A stretch of 64,000 nucleotides of DNA from a virus. The stretch is taken from IMG/VR virus record IMGVR_UViG_3300035034_000779, positions 1-64,000 of that record. The stretch is one strand, 5' to 3'. The first letter of the stretch is position 1. Each line of letters begins with the position of its first letter. A program made the translations under genes and the position numbers. A model generated the notes under the pieces. The model was not told the DNA's origin. It searched no databases and saw only the letters and a list, made by a program, of their open reading frames with translations. This document shows, in pieces, positions 17,062 to 25,416 of this stretch.

Positions 17062-18425
17062 TTTACGTATTCCTTAAATATTTCATCTAGTTTTGGTATT
17101 GCATCCTTATAGGACACTTTTCTATGCTCATCTAAAGTAACCAACATAGTTTTTAATTTAGTTAATTGGAAAACGGAATCTTCTTTGTCCCATTCATTAT
17201 TTAATTCATGTATTAACATTTCAATTTTAATCTTTAAATCAGGAAAGAATTTAATGATATCTCCATTTTCAAGATAATGATTAAGATTATCAATTATCTC
17301 TTGTCTAAATTCCGGAGGTATAATCGATATGCGTTGCTGTTCCGGAAAATTAATTAAATTAATATTAAATGGCCATTCGTTGTAATAAGGATGTTTACTA
17401 CTTTGTTCATCAATATACCAAAACAAATCATGTAATTGAAATATATTCATTATGCTTACCGTTATATTCGTTAATATCTTAATTTCCGTGCCTTGCATAT
17501 AGGTCTTAGCTTCTTCAAAGTTTTCTTTTATTTTATTCCAATTAGAAGGAAACCGTGTATATTCTTGTACCTTTTCTGTACCATCTATACTAGCAATTAA
17601 TTCAAACTTTTTAAAGTTATTCATATTTGAAAGAAATTTAGGATTAAGATTGGTAAAATTACTACTGATAAAAACGGTGATATTTTTAGATATTTTTGTT
17701 TCAACACAATAGGTTAGTATTTTATTGACTATAGGATTAAGAGTTGGTTCGCCTCCTGCAAAACTTAAAACTTCTATCTTTGGTAGCAATATCTTTAATT
17801 CTTCCCAGAATCGATCTGACTCTGCCCATTTAGATTTAGAATTAGCATTCAAAACATATTGTCCTACATTACCTTCCCACACACCAGACTGATTTCCTAC
17901 TATTCTTGAGAATGTTCCACCTATTGTTTTAATTCCATTAAACTTTTCATCTAAGTCTGACAACTCTTTTTCAATCTGAGAAGAATCATAAGCATTGCAA
18001 ATTAGACATTTCAAATTACAAAGATTGCTTGGTTTAAGTTCTATCTTTTTTGGTGAATGTTTTGCTACACCTTCATTGTTTAAAGTATCTTTTACTATCT
18101 GTAATTTATCTCTATCATTTATATGCTCCTTTATACTTCTAGCCCTCATGCTAGATGCACCATCTCTATAACATATTTTACAACCCTTAACTTTAGTTCC
18201 GTTTGATATTTTATTTCTAGTATCAATTACTTTTTTGTTGTTCCAGAATGTATCAAGAGAATTTTTATCATCTAATCTTTTTTCTAAAGATAAATGATCA
18301 TTTTCATTCCAATAACAACATGGAAAAACTACTCCATTTGGTCTTGTGCTTACTTCAAGAAACGGATAAAAACAGAATGTTTCACTCTCTAATATATCTC
18401 TTCTTAACTTATCTAATTCATCCAT
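17058..18425 (-). CDS. twitch-type radical SAM enzyme
   Basis: 455 aa. Twitch cysteines C18, C36-C37 and GCKIC near residue 80; radical SAM motif CNLKCLIC, then FAGGEP and ASIDG. There is an insertion between the radical SAM cluster and the GGEP loop (about 80 residues, including FNGIKTIGGTFSRIVG and VWEGNVGQYV) that is shorter in relatives. ATG 18425 overlaps the upstream stop by 8 nt. It is the first partner of a twitch/SPASM-like pair with 16078-17061. Confidence 0.88.
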   Translation of the reverse strand: MDELDKLRRDILESETFCFYPFLEVSTRPNGVVFPCCYWNENDHLSLEKRLDDKNSLDTFWNNKKVIDTRNKISNGTKVKGCKICYRDGASSMRARSIKEHINDRDKLQIVKDTLNNEGVAKHSPKKIELKPSNLCNLKCLICNAYDSSQIEKELSDLDEKFNGIKTIGGTFSRIVGNQSGVWEGNVGQYVLNANSKSKWAESDRFWEELKILLPKIEVLSFAGGEPTLNPIVNKILTYCVETKISKNITVFISSNFTNLNPKFLSNMNNFKKFELIASIDGTEKVQEYTRFPSNWNKIKENFEEAKTYMQGTEIKILTNITVSIMNIFQLHDLFWYIDEQSSKHPYYNEWPFNINLINFPEQQRISIIPPEFRQEIIDNLNHYLENGDIIKFFPDLKIKIEMLIHELNNEWDKEDSVFQLTKLKTMLVTLDEHRKVSYKDAIPKLDEIFKEYVK

Positions 18426-19671
18426 CTAATATATCCTTAAATTCTGGAAAAACTTTACTAAAATCTGTATGCCTTATTTTGTCAAGTTTGTCAATATAAT
18501 CAATATATTGAAGGAACAAATCTGAATGATCTTCAGAATCCATAAATTCTAATTGACTTTTAATTTTACTAGTCCATTGGTAATTTTTATTTAACTCGAT
18601 ATAACTTTCCCATTTTTCTCTTATTTTATGTTTAATACACTGTGGGAAGATTTGTATATTAAGATAACGAGGCCAGTGTACGGTTCCTGCGTGAAACAAC
18701 CCTTCATGATGCAACTTTCCTATCTTCTTAAAATCCTGTTTAAGTAACTCAGTTGCAAAATCCGGAATATAATATATATTCATAGCATGTATGGTTGCTA
18801 AAATCTTAACATCGATATTATCTGGTGTATTATCTAATCTATTTAGATTAGTTATTATTTGCTGCCAGTCTGCCGGATATCTAACATAATCATGATGTTT
18901 TCCCCATGCATCAATACTTACCATCAATTCAACAAACTTAAATTCTTTCCAAAGATCTATTATTTCTTCAGTTAATGTAGTTCCATTTGTGTGATAACGT
19001 AATTCAATATTTTTACTATGCCCTGATTCAACTAATTTTTTTATTAATCGAAGATGTTCTTTAATTAATAATGGTTCTCCGCCGGCAAATATAATGTGGC
19101 GTATATTAGAAAACATACCGTTAAAATCAGCCCATAATTTTTCATTTTTATACCAATCAAATCTTGTTGTATCAATGTCTGCTTTGTGTTGCCAATCCCA
19201 TTTAGCTTCAGTTTCAAGTATATCCTTTAGTTTTTTAGCATTGTTTAACCACATACTGCTATCTTGAGGACGGCACATCACACATTGTAAATTACAGGTA
19301 TTACCTAATCTAAAATCTAACGTAACTAAATCTTCATTTAACGTTCCGTCAACGTCGGTTGCTTCAATTAGACTATCAATCTTTTCTTGCCCTAATTTTT
19401 TAATCCATAGATTATTTTCATTTATACGATGGCTTCTAATTCCAACTGCTTCTTCCTTGTAACAAGATTCACATGCTGAAACTTTTTCTCCGTTTAACAT
19501 CTTAACACGGGCTTCTTTAAAATGATCACTATTCCAGATTTCAGAAACAGTGTTATCATTAAGATTTAACTTATGACTATTCTTTGCTACACAACAAAGT
19601 AAGGCGCTACCATCTGTCCATGTTGCCATATGTGTCCAAGGTAGAACGCAAAAAGTTTTTGAGTTATTCAA
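18418..19671 (-). CDS. twitch-type radical SAM enzyme, TTG start
   Basis: 417 aa. Twitch cysteines C8, C26-C27 and ACESCYKEE; radical SAM motif CNLQCVMC followed by RPQDSS; FAGGEP; VSIDAWGK. No ATG lies near the expected N-terminus. A TTG at 19671 with AAGGAG about 7 nt upstream (inside the end of the previous gene) gives an N-terminus (KTFCVLPW) that matches the paralogues, so I take it as the start. The family phrase EIWNSDHFKEAR is present. It aligns best with the 10407-11795 protein. Substrate unknown. Confidence 0.87.
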   Translation of the reverse strand: MNNSKTFCVLPWTHMATWTDGSALLCCVAKNSHKLNLNDNTVSEIWNSDHFKEARVKMLNGEKVSACESCYKEEAVGIRSHRINENNLWIKKLGQEKIDSLIEATDVDGTLNEDLVTLDFRLGNTCNLQCVMCRPQDSSMWLNNAKKLKDILETEAKWDWQHKADIDTTRFDWYKNEKLWADFNGMFSNIRHIIFAGGEPLLIKEHLRLIKKLVESGHSKNIELRYHTNGTTLTEEIIDLWKEFKFVELMVSIDAWGKHHDYVRYPADWQQIITNLNRLDNTPDNIDVKILATIHAMNIYYIPDFATELLKQDFKKIGKLHHEGLFHAGTVHWPRYLNIQIFPQCIKHKIREKWESYIELNKNYQWTSKIKSQLEFMDSEDHSDLFLQYIDYIDKLDKIRHTDFSKVFPEFKDILDG

Positions 19672-20953
19672 AATTTAACTCCTTTGCTAGATCTGGTATA
19701 GAATTAGTAAAATTTTCTTTCCTTGATTTGTCTAATGCTTTTGTCATAGTTATAAAATTTTGATAAATCTCTTTGTGATTATCTCTCAATGGTCTTCCAA
19801 ATAAATTTACTATTCCATTTATACTATTTTGTGTTATATGGTCTTCAATTTTATTCTGTTGTTTAAAGGCTAAAAGGTTTTCTATTCCTTTTTTTCGTAT
19901 TTCTAAAGGTATAATAGTTACATCTAAATATGTTGGATGATCATTTATCAAAAAATCAACACTAATAGATTTATTATATTCTTTTGATACTTGATTAGCA
20001 TACTCAAGTATGTTATGACAATCTAAGATATTATAGACTTGAATTACTGGACTCATTCCAAGTCTTACATTAGACAAGGATGCTAATTTTCTAAAATTAG
20101 TATCAACTTTGTTCCAATTACTAGGAGATCTAATATAATCATTTACTGATCCTATACCGTCAATACTGCAATTAATCTTTATACTTTTAAATTTTGAAAC
20201 TAAGTCAAGAAATTTATCAGTTACGTTAGTGCAATTGATGTTAAAGAATAATTCTATTTGATCGTTATATCCTGCTGCAACACACTCTTCCATAAATCTG
20301 TAATTGTTCTTAATAAGAGTAGGTTCTCCACCTGTCATATAAACTTTTTGAAGCTTAGGTATCATTCCTATAATTTCATTCCATAAAAAATTACTATCAA
20401 AAACAACTTCTTCTTCTTTTAAATGTATTGGATTATTTCCAAATTCAGAAGTCCAAACGGATTTATATCCTTCATCTTGTTCATACAAAGGAAAATGTTC
20501 TTTAGCAATTTGGCTACTATTAAATGGATTACACATACGACATTTTAAATTACAAAGGTTACCTAGTCGCAAATCTAAATATACAGGAGGCAATTTAATC
20601 TTCATATCATTTTCGACAGCTTCTTGCACATAATCATAAAATGATTCGCCTAAACGATGCTTCCATTCGTTTGTCATCATTTCACGAAAACTTGTTTTGC
20701 CAATATCTTCTTGCTTATAACAATGACTACAAGCTGTAACCTTTTTACCCTCTATCATTGCACGCCTTACTTCTACCATGCTTTCGCTGTTCCAGGCTTC
20801 CTCAATACTAGATGTTCCAACTGCTAACTTTTTTCCATTTTCGTCTCTAAGTATAGCTTCTGGACCAGAAGCTATACAACAAAATCGTATAAATGTATCT
20901 GTGTTGAGCATAATACCTATAAAAGGCATTGCGCAAAATGTTTTTGATTCCAT
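19664..20953 (-). CDS. twitch-type radical SAM enzyme, first of the array
   Basis: 429 aa. Twitch cysteines C7, C25-C26 and ACSHCYKQE; radical SAM motif CNLKCRMC followed by NPFNSS; MTGGEP; CSIDGIG. It is the promoter-proximal radical SAM gene of the operon and lies one nucleotide after the stop of the glycosyltransferase-like gene. An insert of about 30 residues after NPFNSS (YKSVWTSEFGNNPIHLK) is specific to this copy. Substrate unknown. Confidence 0.88.
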   Translation of the reverse strand: MESKTFCAMPFIGIMLNTDTFIRFCCIASGPEAILRDENGKKLAVGTSSIEEAWNSESMVEVRRAMIEGKKVTACSHCYKQEDIGKTSFREMMTNEWKHRLGESFYDYVQEAVENDMKIKLPPVYLDLRLGNLCNLKCRMCNPFNSSQIAKEHFPLYEQDEGYKSVWTSEFGNNPIHLKEEEVVFDSNFLWNEIIGMIPKLQKVYMTGGEPTLIKNNYRFMEECVAAGYNDQIELFFNINCTNVTDKFLDLVSKFKSIKINCSIDGIGSVNDYIRSPSNWNKVDTNFRKLASLSNVRLGMSPVIQVYNILDCHNILEYANQVSKEYNKSISVDFLINDHPTYLDVTIIPLEIRKKGIENLLAFKQQNKIEDHITQNSINGIVNLFGRPLRDNHKEIYQNFITMTKALDKSRKENFTNSIPDLAKELNFE

Positions 20954-20954
20954 A

Positions 20955-21878
20955 CTATTCCTTGTCTATAAATTGCTGAGTTGACGACCTAGCTGGATTT
21001 TGATAAACTTCTTTAAAGAACAAACTCTGTTCTGAATTTAGAGGAATTGCTGATATAGGAATTTCTAATTCTTTAATTATCATTTTTCCTAATTCTTCTG
21101 AAAACTCATTAACTTCGTATTCTGTTTTTGTTTGTTCCCATAACTCATTAAGATATTCAAAATCTCTTACCTGTATATAATCCCAATTGTTACCAGTACA
21201 CATTGTCATATATAATCCGTGTCTTGCGCCCATTATTGCCCAGTTACCATTCTTTATATCTTTTCCTACCATTAACCATATATAAAGCCGATGTAAATTC
21301 TTCCAGTGATTCTTTAAGAATTCTTCTTTTGTAGGTCGAATGCCACGATCTAAACTCATCTTAACACCTTCACGAAATCCTGCTCTCCATGCCTGATGGG
21401 GAGTAGAATTATTATACACATCCGAATAACATGAATTCATTTGTATGTACTCTACGTCCCAACAAAAATCAACTTGTGCATGTGGATTATCCTGATCTGC
21501 ATTTTCGTGTGTCTTCATATCTAATACATATTGCTTTGACCAACATTTTAATCCACCATTGCCATACATTAATCCATTTACTACATTATTTCCGCACCAA
21601 GATATAACAGACTTTTCTAAATCTCGATGTTCTTCAAAATCTATCTCTTGGCTAAGAAAGTCTGCTCGAATTATATTGTCCCCGTCTACTGTTATAAACC
21701 GATCGGTTTCTGATAACTCTGCACAAGCCTTGTGAGCAGCATCAGACCCTTTTACTCCGTGTACTCTTTTTGCCCAGGGCACTTTACGACACAAATCATT
21801 ATAATTTTTTTCAGCATTTGGTTCATCATAACTTAGATATATTATGTCATAATCTATTACTCGAAATTTTTTACTCAT
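20955..21878 (-). CDS. glycosyltransferase-like protein (marine phage family)
   Basis: 307 aa. IIYLSYDEPNAEKNY at the N-terminus, WAKRVHGVKG, VDGDN (residues 64-68, a DxD-type motif), NGLMYGNGGLKCW and AWRAGFREGVKM give a GT-A-like pattern. It is homologous to the C-terminal half of the 13529-14554 protein and carries one copy of the unit. Proteins of this kind recur in marine T4-like phages, where the acceptor is not known to me. It overlaps the upstream unknown gene by 8 nt. It may glycosylate a virion protein or a host glycan. Confidence 0.62.
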   Translation of the reverse strand: MSKKFRVIDYDIIYLSYDEPNAEKNYNDLCRKVPWAKRVHGVKGSDAAHKACAELSETDRFITVDGDNIIRADFLSQEIDFEEHRDLEKSVISWCGNNVVNGLMYGNGGLKCWSKQYVLDMKTHENADQDNPHAQVDFCWDVEYIQMNSCYSDVYNNSTPHQAWRAGFREGVKMSLDRGIRPTKEEFLKNHWKNLHRLYIWLMVGKDIKNGNWAIMGARHGLYMTMCTGNNWDYIQVRDFEYLNELWEQTKTEYEVNEFSEELGKMIIKELEIPISAIPLNSEQSLFFKEVYQNPARSSTQQFIDKE

Positions 21879-22482
21879 CTATTACCTCAAAAGAATACGA
21901 ATTAAACTTCTTCATAGTGTAAATTGAAACCGGTGTTTTGTCAAGTTCAAATTGAGAATCAAACGGAATAATATAATAATTATTCGATCCCAAATGGTCA
22001 AAAGGAACTTTTATCATCTTATGAAGTATATTAGGATTTCCTTTTTCTGTTACCGAAAACTGCAACAATGAATCGATTATAACATTATTAAGAGAAAGCG
22101 ATATCATAAATCTTTCACTTAGCAATATCTTCCAACATGTATTAGAATAATCAAGTATGAGAGAAATGTCTGCATCCTCACACTCAAGTAATTCATATAT
22201 ATAATCGTGTACTGTTAATTCTTTTTGATTGAGTTTTACAATCTCAAATTCTTTTAATTCTGGATTAAAAGAAATTTTAGCATCTTCGATTTTTCTTGTT
22301 CCGTCTAAAAAGTTTTTAACTACATCATGTGTAGTTAGAAAAAAAGAAATCTCTTCATAATTTTCCGCAGGTAAATTTGTTATCTTCTCAATTTTTAATT
22401 TTGCAGGATCAAAATAGACATAGAAACTAGTTGGTTCTATTGTTCGTTGTTCTAATTTATATTTCCCTATCTTAAAGTTCAT
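21871..22482 (-). CDS. hypothetical protein
   Basis: 203 aa, not recognised. Mostly beta-rich by appearance, with alternating hydrophobic residues (SFYVYFDPAKLKIEKI, DISLILDYSN, SLSLNNVIIDSLL), no Cys clusters, no signal peptide and no membrane segment. It lies between glycosyltransferase genes with overlaps of 11 nt and 8 nt, so it is expected to work with them, perhaps as a small binding or accessory protein. No function is claimed. Confidence 0.7.
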   Translation of the reverse strand: MNFKIGKYKLEQRTIEPTSFYVYFDPAKLKIEKITNLPAENYEEISFFLTTHDVVKNFLDGTRKIEDAKISFNPELKEFEIVKLNQKELTVHDYIYELLECEDADISLILDYSNTCWKILLSERFMISLSLNNVIIDSLLQFSVTEKGNPNILHKMIKVPFDHLGSNNYYIIPFDSQFELDKTPVSIYTMKKFNSYSFEVIDE

Positions 22483-23308
22483 TCAAATAATCCTCATAAA
22501 TTTTAATTATTTTATCTGTTACAAATTCTTTTTCTGTGTAATGAAAAATTCCACTTTGTCTAAAATTACCTATAAACAAATCAAGTTCAGGAGTTAAATG
22601 AACATCAACAACTTTGCGCCACGAATCTTTAGGAAACTGCCAGTCTTGACAATGAGGTTTCATATGTGTAAAAGTTGGATATTTTGCTAACGAATTTATT
22701 ATTTCATTTTCAATATTAAGTATCTTAGCTGCTATTGCTGCGGTTACATCCATTGATACTCTATTGGGATATTTTTCAGAATGAAATTCTCCATAAAATC
22801 TTTCCCAATTTTGTGTTATAAACTCTATCCATTTATAAAGTAATTTAGCTTGATCACACTTTTTAAAATAATGAAATCCTGAGTACAAATTAGCGAGGTC
22901 ATTAGCAACAAAGCCCCCACGATAATACATGCTTGTAACCGTTTGTGCGCGGTATGTACAGGGGTTGCTTACAAAATACACGCTGTAACTGCTTAAAAAA
23001 TTCCACCACGCTGTAAGGTCTTGTAGCACGAGCATATCAGTATCCATAACAATAGTTTCTTCATATGGACTAACATGATATAACTTCCATCTGTTTTCTA
23101 CCTTCCATGTGCTGTCGATTGCACTGTCCCCCCAAGGAATTGAAATAATCTGATCAAAATATTTAACATATTTAGAAGGTACAACATCATCAGTTACAAT
23201 AGAAATTTTTGGATCTTGATTTGTGGCATGCAAACTCATTGCTAATAAACATGCTTGGAGGACATAATCATATTCTGAATTTTGAGCTAATACCAAATAT
23301 CCTTTCAT
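22472..23308 (-). CDS. GT-A glycosyltransferase (GT8-like)
   Basis: 278 aa. A nucleotide-sugar transferase fold is suggested by the N-terminal strand YLVLAQNSEYDYVLQA, the ISIVTDD strand and MDTDML (D89, D91), the DxD motif that binds metal and the sugar diphosphate. FVANDLANLYSGFHYFKKC and IFHYTEKE may complete the site. It is a paralogue of the next gene upstream (23308-24141), sharing the frame PYxETxVxDTD. The stop of that gene and this ATG overlap by 1 nt (TAATG). The acceptor is unknown. Confidence 0.68.
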   Translation of the reverse strand: MKGYLVLAQNSEYDYVLQACLLAMSLHATNQDPKISIVTDDVVPSKYVKYFDQIISIPWGDSAIDSTWKVENRWKLYHVSPYEETIVMDTDMLVLQDLTAWWNFLSSYSVYFVSNPCTYRAQTVTSMYYRGGFVANDLANLYSGFHYFKKCDQAKLLYKWIEFITQNWERFYGEFHSEKYPNRVSMDVTAAIAAKILNIENEIINSLAKYPTFTHMKPHCQDWQFPKDSWRKVVDVHLTPELDLFIGNFRQSGIFHYTEKEFVTDKIIKIYEDYLNEL

Positions 23309-24141
23309 TAGATTTCCTTATCAATCACATCACTTAGACTAAATTTATTCATAACGTGTATAGTACCTTTAAATTTGATAGGAGTATATTCTCCTAAATA
23401 ATTTGGTTTTTCAATTAGAAACAAATATTGATTGCCCTTTAATTCCCACAATATATCTCTATCCGCTGTGTAAAATAACTTTCCGGGCATAGCTGATGCA
23501 AAATTTCCACTTTGATATCCGTTCATTATGTGTACACCTATACTAAAAGCATGGTCGTTTCTAAAAGTAGATTGTCTTATTTGGAATATAGTTCTGTAAT
23601 GGTACCAGTTGTCTTGTATATGTTGAAGGAGATCAAAAAAGATTTTATTAGTTTTAGTTTTACGAAAGAACACACAAGTTGCCCAATAGAAATCTATCCC
23701 TGCATCATAAAGATATTTAAATTCTGAATAATCACGAAAGTTTGCCAAGTCATATGCTGTTTTATACATCAACAAATCTTCGATTTGAGTAAAGCAATGA
23801 AGATATTTGTCATCACCTATTATTATGTCGGTGTCTAATACTAATGTTTCGTCGTAAGGGGTTAGGTCATAAGCCCTAACCCTATCATCATTTTTAAATT
23901 CAAGTTGTTTTTGAACTAGTGTTCCATTGTGATATCTCTTTAATGATTTGCCTTCTCTAAACGGAACAGAAATGATTTGATCAAAAACTTTTGGAAATGT
24001 GTTAACATAGTCAATTGCATCGGTTGCTATCGAAACTGGTAAGTTTAAATATTCTTTTGCCCTTATTGCCAAAAATACTGCTTGTTTAACATAATCAACC
24101 TGACTATTATTCCTAGCAAAAACTAATATACCTTTGCTCAC
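23308..24141 (-). CDS. GT-A glycosyltransferase (GT8-like), GTG start
   Basis: 277 aa. It starts with GTG at 24141, overlapping the upstream stop as GTGA. GILVFARNNSQVDYVKQA and FDQIISVPF match the downstream paralogue, as does PYDETLVLDTD with the DxD at D103-D105. The C-terminal half (INGYQ region, TIHVMNKF) has diverged. The pair is a tandem duplication with changed acceptor or donor choice. It probably adds a sugar to a phage or host surface component. Confidence 0.66.
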   Translation of the reverse strand: MSKGILVFARNNSQVDYVKQAVFLAIRAKEYLNLPVSIATDAIDYVNTFPKVFDQIISVPFREGKSLKRYHNGTLVQKQLEFKNDDRVRAYDLTPYDETLVLDTDIIIGDDKYLHCFTQIEDLLMYKTAYDLANFRDYSEFKYLYDAGIDFYWATCVFFRKTKTNKIFFDLLQHIQDNWYHYRTIFQIRQSTFRNDHAFSIGVHIMNGYQSGNFASAMPGKLFYTADRDILWELKGNQYLFLIEKPNYLGEYTPIKFKGTIHVMNKFSLSDVIDKEI

Positions 24142-24485
24142 AGTTCGGTTATTCCTTTAACTGAGCGATTCTTTCGAAGCTTATCATATTCTGTTCTAAA
24201 TTCGTTAGTTGATGAAAAATAAAGATCCATAATTTCTTGAAGAAACTGGGAAATATCAGTTATATCAATTGGTGTTCCATTATCGTCTATTAACGTAACA
24301 GATTCAAGTCCTCTATTAACCAACATATCACAAAAAGTCATACGTTGTTCGGTGGCAGTAAATTGTCCACCGCCGTAATAGTAGATATTATTTTCTGCAA
24401 ATTTTTCACTTAATAATCGTATCTGATTATTTAAAGTGACAGTATAGTTAGAAAATTCTAACGCCTTTTCAAGTCTTTCGTCCAT
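24138..24485 (-). CDS. small hypothetical phage protein
   Basis: 115 aa with a strong Shine-Dalgarno (AGGAGG, 6 nt before the ATG at 24485), stronger than most in this operon. It reads as a compact alpha/beta protein: LNNQIRLLSEKFAENN, YYYGGGQFTATEQRM, TLIDDNGTPIDI. Small proteins with this look occur in marine T4-like phages beside virion genes; I know no function. It is the first gene of the accessory operon, downstream of the fibre genes, and its ribosome binding site suggests independent translation initiation. Confidence 0.72.
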   Translation of the reverse strand: MDERLEKALEFSNYTVTLNNQIRLLSEKFAENNIYYYGGGQFTATEQRMTFCDMLVNRGLESVTLIDDNGTPIDITDISQFLQEIMDLYFSSTNEFRTEYDKLRKNRSVKGITEL

Positions 24486-24520
24486 GAGGAACCTCCTACT
24501 GAACTACTTACCGTAAAAGT

Positions 24521-24526
24521 ATTATA
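24521..24526 (-). promoter_or_regulatory. possible -10 element (TATAAT) before the accessory operon
   Basis: TATAAT on the minus strand overlaps the end of the 24522 gene, about 36 nt before the first codon of the small protein at 24485. No good -35 box is visible 16-18 nt upstream (about TTCTTA), so this may be chance in AT-rich DNA. If used, it would let the radical SAM operon be read apart from the late fibre genes. Confidence 0.22.
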
Positions 24527-25412
24527 GAGTGGTATCGTTTGAGTAAGAAGGTGTATCTACTTCAACATATATACCGGTTGCACGATATTGCTGAATGGTA
24601 CTAGTTAATGTTCCACTTACATTTTCGTCAGTTCCTGGATCTCCCGTATCATCATCTTGGAATAGAACTCTAATCTGTATTACACTCGGAGAGACTTCCC
24701 TAGCTTGAACGTTATAATCATTTTCGGTGTAAAGGCCGGAACCAGTTTTATTAAAAATATTTTGATAAGAACCAGTTAAATCATAATTTCCAATAGCAGA
24801 CCCAGTTCCTGATCCTGTTGAAATTGTATTTGTGTAACCTAATTTAACTATTCCCATATTTGACAACATAGTTGCCCAATCTGTACTTTTTGATCCCGAT
24901 GGACTAGTTAATGATGCAGTAAGTCTTATTTCACCACCTGCATTAAAAAAATGCCGGCGATCGTCTGCACTATTAAAGGTAATGCTAAATTCATGAGTTA
25001 ATGTACCATTCCAAGCCGATACCCTTGTTGAACTAATAGCCGATTCAAGAGATGCTTGAGTTACATCTACAAGAAACTTATCTGTTTCAATATTTGGCAT
25101 TAATGATTCGAAATCTGCATATCCCTTAGCTGCACCATTTGGATCCGTTGAAACATCCTCTGCTATTACATCTGCTATTGATATACTTGCAATTGATGTT
25201 GGAATAGTTCCATTTTGGTGCACACGAGCTGCAACCATATCATCATATAAGTTTTGCATATCCTGAGCCGTAACTGTTGCACCGACACTAACTGTTGAAC
25301 TATTTAATGTTTGTCCGTATCCGTCTGTGCCGGAACCTATTCCTAGAACAGTTGCTATTCTTGCCTGTATATTATTATACCGCGCCGCGGTTATTGTATC
25401 TCCGACTGCCAT
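24522..25412 (-). CDS. virion-type structural protein, fibre-associated
   Basis: 296 aa, rich in Ser, Thr and Gly, with no Cys and no catalytic motif. It starts MAVGDTITAARYNNIQ, a form common in structural proteins of marine T4-like phages. The middle (STRVSAWNGTLTHEFSITFN, FFNAGGEIRLTASLTSPSG) looks beta-sandwich. It follows the fibre gene 25417-26898 after 4 nt, so it is probably a fibre or adhesin component. Exact role unknown. Confidence 0.68.
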   Translation of the reverse strand: MAVGDTITAARYNNIQARIATVLGIGSGTDGYGQTLNSSTVSVGATVTAQDMQNLYDDMVAARVHQNGTIPTSIASISIADVIAEDVSTDPNGAAKGYADFESLMPNIETDKFLVDVTQASLESAISSTRVSAWNGTLTHEFSITFNSADDRRHFFNAGGEIRLTASLTSPSGSKSTDWATMLSNMGIVKLGYTNTISTGSGTGSAIGNYDLTGSYQNIFNKTGSGLYTENDYNVQAREVSPSVIQIRVLFQDDDTGDPGTDENVSGTLTSTIQQYRATGIYVEVDTPSYSNDTTL

Positions 25413-25416
25413 TTTT

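Noticed and set aside
3555-20953. CRISPR-like or direct DNA repeats
   Set aside because: The periodic similarity reflects protein motifs of paralogues; there are no short identical repeats with regular spacers.
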